Shown here piece by piece: positions 13,530-23,367 of a stretch of DNA of 64,000 nucleotides. Position numbers and translations under genes: made by a program. The stretch is taken from contig JAOVVO010000032.1 of the NCBI GenBank assembly GCA_028564675.1, forward strand, positions 1 to 64,000. The letters are read 5' to 3'. The DNA is from Onchocerca lupi (lineage: Eukaryota; Nematoda; Chromadorea; Rhabditida; Onchocercidae). The notes beneath the pieces are model-generated. The model had not been told where the DNA came from. It worked only from the letters and a program-made list of their open reading frames with translations, and ran no database searches. The stretch's first letter is position 1; every line of letters begins with the position of its first letter.

Positions 13530-13594
13530 ATTAACAGTTAGAAATGAATGAGCACGTGTTCCCATTAACAGTTGGGAATGAATGAGCACGTGTT
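13530..13594. promoter_or_regulatory. tandem 34-bp duplication with two CACGTG E-boxes upstream of PPIP5K
   Basis: Two near-identical 31-nt segments (13530-13560 and 13564-13594), each ending in GAGCACGTGTT, lie 20-85 bp upstream of the PPIP5K start codon. Each contains a palindromic CACGTG E-box (13553-13558 and 13587-13592), the core bound by bHLH factors such as Myc/Mondo, HLH-30 or USF types. The duplication doubles the site in the promoter-proximal position. Function is inferred. Confidence 0.5.
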
Positions 13595-14039
13595 TACAAT
13601 AATTAAGAATGCTTCCAATTGCAGATGTCACTCTTAAATTGAAGCATTTCAAAGCTAAAAGCGTTAAGCCTGAAACTGCTCAGAAATTACGGTACATCGA
13701 AAAAAATCTGGAATAATGCATTGCTCATAATGGATCATTTTTTTGCGAAAATAAGATTTTACATGTTACTAGTTTCGTATGTTCTTGGATCTTTTCTGAT
13801 CTACGGCATGCATTTTTTTCGATTATCATGAATATACAATTTTAATTATATTAAATCCCATTTTTTTCTGTCCATTGATCTAGAGCAATCGAAACTATAG
13901 TTAAACGATATTTAAAGCATATGATTATGCAAACCGTGCTGGCGATGTGTATACAAAGTAATGGAAATAAGGAAATATTGATTAAAATGAATTCAATCAT
14001 TCAAAGTCAATTCAGCAATAAAAAGATGACATATTAGCA
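13595..14039. other. intergenic, upstream of PPIP5K
   Basis: AT-rich sequence with no gene seen. It presumably contains the rest of the PPIP5K promoter. Confidence 0.4.
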
Positions 14040-14640
14040 AAAATAAATTTATAGTAATACCAATACCAAGCAGAAACAATTCATAGTTTAAGTTAGCTCC
14101 CATCGAGCTCAAAAAAAAAAACGATAATTCAGAAAATGTAATTGGAATTTATCTTGTCAGTCCATATCTTCCTATATTAATACTGAAAAAAGATTCTCCG
14201 ATATATCAAGCATTTATTCAAGATTCGGTGCAGTGCTCTCCATTATCCCTTATATGCTTCAAGCTCTTTGAAATCGTCAAGGCGCAAAATTTGCCGAATA
14301 ATTGCAGGTAGTACGTTGTAAAACCGCTTCCTGACGACCAATTCAAGCTATTTGAATGAATACAGAAATCGAAAATGATAGGTCATGTAATGCATTTAAT
14401 GGGCAAGCTGTTCACCAATAAATCCTCATCAATCCCATTACTTTTAAAATCATAACACAAAACTGCTTGGTTGGTTACTTTCTGTATTTATACTATGCAT
14501 GAAAACTCGATATTCATTGCAAATATAGGTAACCGACATCATCAGATTTCAGAACACTGATAAAAGCGGTCAGTAAAACAATAATTTATGACGAAAATAA
14601 TTTTGCAAGTTATGCAAAATTTAATTTTGGAAAAAATTCG
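14040..14640. repeat. segmental duplication, copy A, left part
   Basis: This non-coding stretch is clearly homologous to 21240-21860. Shared landmarks include AAGCAGAAACAATT, GATATATCAAGCATTTATTC, GTGCAGTGCTCTCCA and GGTCATGTAATGCATT, in the same order and spacing. The two copies have diverged by scattered substitutions and small indels. In the other copy this sequence continues almost directly into the part homologous to 17815 onward. Here about 3.1 kb containing RPS19 lies between. Confidence 0.85.
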
Positions 14641-15115
14641 TAATAAATTATTAAACCTACTTCCAGATTTCAAAAAATATGTTTATCGATTCAGGATTAA
14701 AGCAAAAATCGGAGAAACAAAAATCTCCGCAACATTAACAAATTTAGATTAAAGTGAGCAGACAAATTATATTTTCCTGAGATCTTCGGTTTCTTACACT
14801 TTCTAGCTTATGTTTTACACATAAAGTACTAACATATTAAATGTCCAATAAAAAATTATAAGCGATAAAAAAGTAAGTCTTTGACTTATATTTCGCCGGG
14901 AATACACAAGGAAACATCTGTTAATGGATTTAATAGATTTTATTCAACAATTTATAAAGCACAAGTAACAACAGAAACTTAATTCCAGCTGTAAATCAAA
15001 TGAATTGATCTCAGATTCTGGAGATTTCGAAAACAGTCCCTTTGCAGAACTAATTACCATAGTATGTATAACAAGAAGAAACAAATTAAGGATAATCACT
15101 TATTGCCTTTGTTGT

Positions 15116-16082
15116 CTATTGTTCCAGCTCCATCGTATTATTTTGGCGTATTTGCGCAGCAATTCGATCCAGATCTTTTCGTCCCTTAATAAAATCATCA
15201 GTCGAAAACTGATGAACTCATAAACTTGATAAAAATAATTGTTTCATATGAAAAACAACTACTGTTCCATAATTGTTTTTTACTTTAGAAAATTTTTAAA
15301 AAACGCTTCGGAAACAATTATTGTTTTATGGAAACGTTCTGAATTATAATGGAATTATAAACATACTCTCTTATCTTCAAATATAAATGACCATACCTGT
15401 CGGGAAAGTATTCGGCCATTACCCTCCGGATGTTTCTCAACCCATTTTATGGCCTCCAATGTTTGCAGCGCTTTTCGAATAACAGAACCAGAGGCTTTTG
15501 AGAAATGATTTGGTGCTACTCCTCGTCGTTTACTTCCGCCATAAACGCGCCGTAATGCACCAACTCCTATAAATGAAGTTCTATGTGTAATAAAATAACC
15601 TCGGATATCATGAAATGTAATGCTTTCAGAAACATAAGCTTCCTGATAATGTTTCATAGAGGTTTTAAGTGAAATTTGCATTAATACAAAGGGAATCATA
15701 TCACATAAAATCAGTCAAATGACCAATCAATTCATGAAAAGCTTTTTCTTTTTTTTATCTGTTGAATATTACTCTTGTATTTTACAAAAAAATCATTCTT
15801 ATATTCTACAAGAGTGATCGTATTCACTCAACATACTGAAAAAAATAAAAATAGGGAAATTCGAGTACCTGTTGGAGAACGAATATAAAGCCGGCGTGCA
15901 ATGCTAGCAGTTCTGGTATAGTACCAATCGGCATCAACAGGTGCAAGTTCTTTGTAACTTCCCATTTTTACAAGATCTGACCAATCAGGTACTTTGACTT
16001 TCCCACTTTTTTTTAAAAAATGCGCAATGTGGCCAACCATTTCATGCTGATCAACATCCTTAACACTAGTTGGTTTAACCAT
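15116..16082 (-). CDS. RPS19: 40S ribosomal protein S19
   Basis: Component of the small ribosomal subunit, needed for 18S rRNA maturation. Three exons: 15869-16082, 15397-15566 and 15116-15184, with canonical GT/AG borders, 150 residues, the usual family length. Diagnostic blocks are HFLKKSGKVKVPDW, DADWYYTRTASIARRLY, the basic loop RRVYGGSKRRGVAP and VRKALQTLE-type helix (here IRKALQTLE). The last exon encodes GRKDLDRIAAQI before the stop. The start MVKPTSVKDVDQHE matches the family N terminus. A TTTCAG acceptor about 31 nt upstream could accept a spliced leader. It interrupts one copy of the 14-24 kb segmental duplication. Confidence 0.96.
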
Positions 16083-16291
16083 CGTCTCTTATTATTCGTC
16101 ACCTTGCAAATGTCTGAAAGATATATCTATTAACAAACAAGAGCAAAAAGACGATCAACTTCAAATCATACCTGAAACAAGAACTTGATAATTCATCAAT
16201 ATAGCGATTCGCAATCACATGCATATAACATGTTCTTCGTCAGAAAACATTACTCATACTTTTAAATAATATTTTTCGATTATAGCAATAT

Positions 16292-16582
16292 ATGGAAGGA
16301 GAGGAAGTAACTACTACTGGCCTGTTATCGAGAAAAAATTACCGCTGGTCTGGAAAAATATGTCACAAAAAAGGAAATAGGATCAAATCTAATGCATCAA
16401 TAATGGAAAGACAAGCAAAATGTCTTAAAACCAAAAAGAAAGAAACAGCCATACACTTGAGTGTGAAGCGAAGAAGTAAAGAGAAGTATGGCTTGGCTGC
16501 GAACTATCCCACAATATACATGTGCAGAATGGACGTGCTTTTCAATATGTGGCTAGCACACTTTAACACTCGTTCTATGTGA
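16292..16582 (+). CDS. unrecognised 96-residue basic ORF next to minisatellite
   Basis: Divergent from RPS19, 210 nt from its start. ATG-initiated frame with a Lys/Arg-rich middle and no domain, signal peptide or membrane segment that I recognise. Its last codons run into the first unit of the 32-bp minisatellite. It may be chance or the relic of an exon. Confidence 0.2.
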   Translation: MEGEEVTTTGLLSRKNYRWSGKICHKKGNRIKSNASIMERQAKCLKTKKKETAIHLSVKRRSKEKYGLAANYPTIYMCRMDVLFNMWLAHFNTRSM

Positions 16583-16969
16583 CATACACTCTCCTAGCAA
16601 TATTCGTTACGTGACATACACTCTCTTAGCAATATTCGTTACGTGACATACACACTCCTAGCAATATTCGTTACGTGACATACACTCTCCTAGCAATATT
16701 CGTTACGTGACATACACTCTCCTAGCAATATTCGTAACTCGTTACGTGGCATACACTCTCCTAGCAATATTCGTTACGTGACATACACACTCCTAGCAAT
16801 ATTCGTTACGTGACATACACTCTCCTAGCAATATTCGTTACGTGACATACACTCTCCTAGCAATATTCGTTACGTGACATACACTCTCCTAGCAATATTC
16901 GTTACGTGACATACACTCTCCTAGCAATATTCGTTACGTGGCATTTATCCCCTTAGCAATATTCGTAAT
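16579..16969. repeat. 32-bp minisatellite, about 12 units
   Basis: Head-to-tail units starting at 16579, 16611, 16643, 16675, 16707, 16746, 16778, 16810, 16842, 16874, 16906 and 16938. Each begins GTGACATACACTC and ends AATATTCGTTAC. The fifth unit is 39 bp because of a 7-bp internal duplication, and the last is degenerate. Units differ by only one or two bases, which points to recent amplification or homogenisation. A TTACGTGAC junction recurs every 32 bp. Confidence 0.95.
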
Positions 16970-17814
16970 ACTTCCTATTCCCTAAATTGTTCACTACTCA
17001 ATCAAACATACTACACAGTTACTCCATAATTCATAACATCCCTACTTCATTGAATTCATTGAAAACAGTGCTCTTCTCGATACGGCCCGTCAAATTAAAG
17101 TTCACTCCACAATGAAAATAGGAAAGTCCACACAGTCTACGCCCCATGAAATGAAATGGTTAGTGTATCGATGAATTCACCGGATTTCTTAGAAAGGCTT
17201 AAGGGAGCGAATTTATGAAGTGAGAGTTGTCTCGAAGTCTTCCCTGTTCCAAGTAGAAATGCCAGCACTAATAGATCGCTTTATAAAGATGTATTAAAAT
17301 TTGGGATAAAAACACATATAAAAATGAAAAATTTGAATGATTTTATATACAAATTATATAATAGACTGTCAATATGCCAAAATTTTGCAATACTTAGGGA
17401 AAAGTAATTTGAAATAATTTATTCTGTTTAAATTAGAAAAATGAAAAAAAAACAAATTAAAATAATTTATTTCGTTCGAATTAAAATGAAAATCTTTTTC
17501 AAACAAATAAACAAGCAATGTATGTTACACAAGAAGTAACTCACAGAAATTTTCAATGAATATTATGAAGAATATAGAATTATTTAATTCTTTCTGCATG
17601 AGATTAGTTATATAGCAAGGAAAGCATTGCAATCTTCCGAATAAAAAGATTTTAATCGACATCAGATCTCTTCCCCGCTTCTTCCCTCGGACGCAAACTT
17701 ATTAAAATTCAGACTTCTAATCACTAGTTTGTTTTTTATTAGAACTTTACAGATATGCTTACATGTTCAAAAGTATAGAACAAAAATTTGGAATGAATAA
17801 TCCTGCAACTAAAG
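16970..17814. other. intergenic between minisatellite and duplicated block
   Basis: AT-rich. No coding region is seen. This is the right end of the segment that interrupts copy A of the segmental duplication. Confidence 0.45.
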
Positions 17815-19600
17815 TATCGTTGGAGCGTGACTGCCGGATTTTAACTCGTACAACTTCAATGCAATTATTTTCAAGTAGTTTAAAATAAAGATTTATTCAA
17901 AAATCCTAAAATGTATTTTCCATAATTCCCCATCTTATCATTGCATCCTCCTTCATTGATGTCACAAGTCTAGGAATTTTGCTTAAATTATGGTCATCAG
18001 GAAAGTTAATATCATGAGAAATGCTTCGTTTCAATTAACAGATAAACTGACATTCAAAGGGTTTCTTTATCGAAATTCGAAAATCGCAATAATTTATTTT
18101 CACAAAACATAGCAATTTATGAGATATTGCAGAAGTGATACAAAGACTATTAAGAATTATAAAAACCAAACAAGTGCGAAGTAGCTTAAATTTTCAGAAC
18201 CACAACAAGAGAACTCGTTTCCGCCCCTGAAATACTTCAGACTTTTTGAAAAATAAGACAAAAGTTAACTTTTTCAAAATGAGCATTTATCAGCATCAAT
18301 AGGTCGCAATATAATAAAGACGCCACAAGTAACTACAACTGTAACGATCAGATAATATAAAATTATGGGAACAAATATTTAAGGGACGATCAGAAACGAA
18401 CAACAAATGAAAATATAATGAAAAACATTACGTGAAACTAATGAAAAACGAACAACAAATAAAAATATAATGAAAAATATTATGTGAAACATAATAACAA
18501 GAAATTCCAACACTTGTGATGCCGCTTTGACCTTTAATCATAAATAAGCTTTAAACAAATTTTTGAAATTCATCAACAATAGAAAATTTACGTTCTAACT
18601 AAAATTTAAATGAAAGAATTTATTTCGAATATTGCATAAATTTTTGAAAAAAGACAGCGTCTCTTAAATGCAATTACAAAAAAAAAAAAAAAAAAATTAT
18701 GAACAACAAAACCAAACAATTATCGCTGGATATTTGGGGGAAAAATTCAACACACAGAATTATGAATTTTTGAAAAAATATAAATCTTATCAGACTAAGA
18801 AATCTTTACAAGTTTCTTAGCTAGTTGAAAATGATACTCTCTACATTCAAAATTGTTGTAAAATACTCTAGACTTCTGCCTGATTTTAAATTTACATTGT
18901 ATAGGAAATTATATGGAACATTTCATGCATAGCAGATATCACTATTAATTTAAACTAGTGATAATGGCTGTTGTGTACTGATAAGATTCTTTGTAATGAA
19001 TTAACTTTCTCTCATACTACTACTGCCCATTAAATCTATGTACTCGTGCCCTTAATTTTAAATTGCCATGTCCACGTACTATTGAATGCGTCTTTTCGTG
19101 TTTCGTTAAATGATCTGATCGCATAAATTTTTTGCCACAGTTACCACAGGCAAAACGTTTTTCACCTGAAAAATCTACTGCATACCAAATTTTTCATTCG
19201 GAGTTTATCTAAAAAACTGGAAACTACAAAATGATTACAAACCAGTATGTATCCTGCGATGCCGCTGCAATTCATCGGAACGTGTAAACCTTTTTTGACA
19301 ATCTGCCCAATCGCATGCAAATGGTTTTTGTCCTGTATGTACTACTAAATGCGCTCGCAAATGTGATGTCTTCCCGTAGGTTTTTTCACACAAGTGACAA
19401 ATATGCAAACGTTTCTTTTTACCACTTTTTACCCTGAAGGAGAAATACAATCAGTATCTAGTCAGACACAACTGAAAAAACAAAATACCTGTAACATTAT
19501 AAAATTCCCATTCGGAATTCACAATTATTTTTTGTAAGAGAACCAAGAGCGATGGAGAAGCTTACAACTTATTGTTAGTGCTGTTTTGACAGTTTGGGCA
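17815..19600. repeat. segmental duplication, copy A, right part
   Basis: Homologous to about 21905-23760. The non-coding part shares runs such as CCGGATTTTAACTCGTACAA versus its diverged partner and GAGAAATGCTTCGTTTCAATT-type segments. From 19020 onward the homology covers the last three exons of the Sp factor gene, including introns. At 19600 the similarity to the parent stops within the Btd-box exon, just upstream of the codons for KRTACDCPNC. Confidence 0.85.
18393..18495. repeat. two-copy 50-bp tandem repeat
   Basis: Two adjacent segments sharing AACGAACAACAAAT and ATATAATGAAAAA, followed by TGTGAAAC-type ends. The homologous position in the other copy of the duplication (about 22460-22500) has a single, partly different version, so the repeat arose after the segmental duplication. 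Confidence 0.7.
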
Positions 19601-20125
19601 ATCACACGCAGTTCTTTTCGGAATTTTCTGCAGCTTGTATTCTTCGCGTTCATTCTGATGAGAACGAAGCAGATCTGAAGGCGCAGAACACGATCGCCAT
19701 GCTCGCAACCGTGCATTCTCGAGTCCAGCTGCATGTCTCTCTGCTGCTTTCTTGACACGTATTTGAGCTATTCTTTGTCTTTTTCGATCATTCGCTGATG
19801 TCCGTTCTTCCTCAGCTTCATTTGCAATTAGTCGTCGCATTGCTTGCGTCCCGTGAGTATGACGACCTGAGTTTGATCTTTTGCGTTCATTCTGATCAGA
19901 ACGAAGATCTGAAGCTGCAGAACACGATCGCCGTGCTCGCAACTGTGCATCCTGAAGTCTGGCTGCATCTCGCTCTACTGTCTTCTTGGTACGTTTTCGA
20001 GCCACTCTTTGTCTGTTTTGCTCGTTCGCTGATGCGCGTTCTTCCTCAGTTTGATTTGCAGTTAATCGTCGTATTGCTTCCGCTGCGCGAGTACGACGAC
20101 CTAAGTTTGATTTTCTGCGAGGCAT
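19020..20125 (-). CDS. chimeric Sp-like protein: basic tandem-repeat N terminus fused to Btd box and three C2H2 fingers
   Basis: Three exons (19566-20125, 19243-19433, 19020-19165), 897 nt, 298 residues, all borders GT/AG and phases consistent. Residues 1 to about 160 are two tandem copies of a roughly 79-residue unit rich in Arg, Ala and Glu, with an internal period of about 22 residues (TEEER/TVER). This resembles STPR-type 23-residue basic arrays but is not a firm match. From KIPKRTACDCPNC (Buttonhead box) onward it is a paralogue of the gene at 23020-26166. Fingers: CHLC...H-x3-H, C-x4-C...H-x3-H, C-x2-C...H-x3-H, with recognition helices KTSHLRA, RSDELQR and RSDHLTK unchanged from Sp1-type GC-box binders. 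The Gln-rich activation region is missing and the C-terminal tail is shorter. If translated it should be nuclear and could compete with the parent factor (inference). Expression is unproven. Confidence 0.75.
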
Positions 20126-21239
20126 TATTCGGATGAACTAAAGCAGATCGATTGCACTGAAAAAGAAGGAAGTTATAACAAAAACATAATAAAATTACAA
20201 AACATTAAAAAAGAGAAAAATACAAATTAAGAAACAAAGAAAAAACAAAAAATAAAAAACACCAACGAAATATTTCAATTCAACCACAGATCTATCGACA
20301 CAGCTCAATTCCACCGCCAAATGCAATGAAGAATGAGAAAAACAGTTGAATGCTCACTACGTTGTTGTACCTTCCTTTTGTTACTGCCGTTCTCTTTCCG
20401 CTCCACCACTGCTGTTCTCCTGCTGAACCGTCGCTCGTGCTGTCGAAACTTCTTCGAAGTTGTACTGGTATTGAACTGTCGCTGATACTGATCTTGTCAA
20501 TGCTACCGTCTGGAAGACACTGATATACATACTGATTGAAGACAAAAACTGGTCAATTAGAAAAGCCTTTTTTATTGAATCTTTGATACTGATAGTGGGC
20601 GAAGGTTTACAACATTTTAATCATAACAAACAAACCTCTTTGTGAATTATTTTTCTCCGAAAATCCGACAAAGAAGCAATCCAAAACGCGACTTAATATT
20701 GGAAGTCAGTGAAGTAACCCATAAATAGCTTAAACGAAACATTTTATTATACACTATCGTGAAAATACTCGATATTTCTGCGATGCAACTACATACCTCA
20801 CAAAGCAATGAATAAAAAAGCACTGCAGTGATGCATGCATCCTCTGTCTTTATCAATCCTGCAGCCGACCCGGCTTCTCCCAACGTCCTGCCACATGCTA
20901 GCAATCTCACCCGCGATGCCGCGTCAGTAATAGCTCTCGTCTTCCTTAACTGTGATGGCCATTGCTCATTCGAATAACGTGCAATTCACTCTCACTTCCT
21001 TTACATAAAGTATCAAGCGTCGCATATTCAAGGCCACGCTCATTTTATTACAGAAGGTAGCATGGTCAATAGATTCAGTATGCTCATTTATTTTTAGCTG
21101 TTAGAGGTTTGACATCTCATAATAGTAGATATGTCTCTATAAAAACGATCGCCTATTCTAATGCAACACTGCATCAAAATTTCGAAGCAAGAGGTGAAGA
21201 ATTTAGGAGAATTAAATTTAGAACAACGAACATCTACAT
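20126..21239. other. spacer between the two duplicated copies
   Basis: Upstream of the chimeric gene on its strand, so it should hold its promoter and 5' UTR. It is less AT-rich than its flanks between 20330 and 20530. Minus-strand open frames (20381-20530, and 20647-20910 for 87 codons) are present, but I recognise no family in them. Confidence 0.4.
20381..20530 (-). CDS. possible 49-residue ORF upstream of the chimeric gene
   Basis: ATG-to-TAA minus-strand frame rich in Thr, Val, Gln, Ser and Glu. A second minus-strand frame is open over the same interval and beyond, for about 77 codons. Base composition is more GC-rich than its surroundings. It could be a 5' exon of the chimeric gene, an upstream ORF, or a piece of the element that donated the repeat exon. 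Confidence 0.25.
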   Translation of the reverse strand: MYISVFQTVALTRSVSATVQYQYNFEEVSTARATVQQENSSGGAERERQ

Positions 21240-23019
21240 TTTTACTCATATAGAATATCGATACTAAGCAGAAACAATTAATTATTGGAATTAGTTCTCA
21301 TCGAGCTCCAAATTCAGAAAATGTAACATCTTATATGGAATATGTCCTGTCAGTTCATATCTTTCTATATTAATATTGAGAAGAGATTATTCGATATATC
21401 AAGCATTTATTCAAAATTCAGTGCAGTGCTCTCCACTATTCCTTATTTGCTTCAAGCTCTCTGAAATCGCCAAAAAAGATATGCCCAAATCATTGCAGCA
21501 GTACGTTGTAAATGCGCTTCTTGACAGTCAATTCAAGCCATCTAGATGATTACAAAAATCGAAAATGGAAGGTCATGTAATGCATTCAGCGGGCAAGCTG
21601 TTCGCCAACTCACTGTTTTAATTCCAATTATTTTCATCAATTCCATTCTTTTTTAAAATCATAGCACAAAACTACTCGGTTGGTTACGTATTTGTGGCCG
21701 CCATACATGGATATTCGACAGTTCGCCATAAATATAGGTAAGCCATAAAATCAGATTTGTGCGATCTTTATCAGTCAATAAAATAATAATTCATGAGAAA
21801 AGTAACTTTGCAAGTTATGCAAAATTTAATTCTGAGAAAAATTTGCGACGAATCAAACTCCAAAGCCATCCCCCGATTTTAAGTAAATAACCCAACAAGT
21901 GAAGTACAACTACCTACTCGGAATCCGACTTGGATTTCAACTTATACAATGCAAACATTTTTAAGTAAATCCACTGATCTAACAATTAAAAACTTATCCC
22001 ATAACTCTCCACACTTATCTCCCCTCATTAATGTTACAAGTCTAGAAACTTTTGCTTGAAACTATGATCACTAGAAAAATCAATGTCATGAAAAATGCTT
22101 CGCTTCAATTTACAGATGAACCGATATTCAAAGGCTTTCTTTACCGAAAATCGAAAATATAATAATTTATTTTCACAAAACATAGAAAATTATGAGAAAT
22201 TGCAAAAATGATACAAAGTCTATTAGGAATTATAAAAATCGAACAAAAGCAGATTAATTTATATTTTTCAGAACCATGACAAGAGCACTAGTTTTCGCCC
22301 CTGAAACGGTTTAGTCTTTTTGAAAAATAAGACAAAAGTTAACTATTTTCAAAGTGAGCATTTGTGAGCATCAATAGCTCGCAATATAATTAAGACGAAC
22401 AAGTAATTACAACTGTAATAATCAGATAATACAAAACTATGGGAACAAACATTTAAGGGACGAATAGAAACGAACAAATGAAAATGACTGCGAAGCACAA
22501 TAAAAAAAAAAAAAAATCCCAACACTTCTGATGCCGATTTTCTTTCTGTACGAAACAAGACGACCCTTAATCATAACAAGCTTCAAAAAAATTTTTGAAA
22601 TCCATCAACAATAGAAAAAATAAGTTCCACTAAAATTCAGCTGAAAGAATATCGCATAAATTTTTGAGACAAGATAGCGTCCCTTAAATACAATGATAAA
22701 AAAACTTATAAACAACAAAACCAAAAAATTATCACTGGATAATTGGGAGAAAAACTCAACCATATAGAATTATGAATTTCTGAAGAAATATAAATCTTGT
22801 CAGATCAGGAAATCTTCACAGGTTCATTAGCTAGTTAAAAATGATATTTCCTACATTCAAAACTGTTGTGAAATACCCCCATATTTTTGTCCGATTTTAA
22901 ATTCACACTTTATAGAATATTACATGGAATATCTCATGCATTCTTAACTTCGTCCGAAGTAGATTTTGACGTGTAATTTACAATAGATGTAATACAAACA
23001 GAAAAAGCAGATATCACCA
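21240..23019. repeat. segmental duplication, copy B, non-coding part (3' flank of Sp gene)
   Basis: About 1.8 kb downstream of the Sp gene stop codon, homologous to 14040-14640 plus 17815-19019. It is continuous here, with only a short unaligned join around 21860-21905. No gene of its own is seen. Confidence 0.8.
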
Positions 23020-23325
23020 TTAATTTGAATTAATGATAGCCGGCTGCTGTGTGCTGATCAGATTCGTTTGTGATGAATTAACTTCTGCTGATGCTACTGC
23101 CCGTACAGTTGCATCCACAGATCCACGAACTCGTGCACTTAATTCTGAATTGCCGTGTCCACGTACCGTTGAATGTGTTCTTTCATGCTTCGTTAAATGA
23201 TCTGATCGCATAAATTTTTTGCCACAGTGACCACAGGCAAAACGCTTTTCACCTAAAAAATCCATTGCATACCAAGCTTTTCATTTCAGTTCATTTAGAT
23301 GAGCAGAAAAAATGAATACAACATA

Positions 23326-23367
<42 letters not shown>

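Noticed and set aside
16579..16969. Regular 32-bp repeats suggesting a CRISPR array
   Set aside because: Units are directly adjacent with no unique spacers and the DNA is eukaryotic; it is a minisatellite.
19798..20136. 112-codon plus-strand frame
   Set aside because: It is antisense to the repeat exon of the chimeric gene and mirrors its biased composition.
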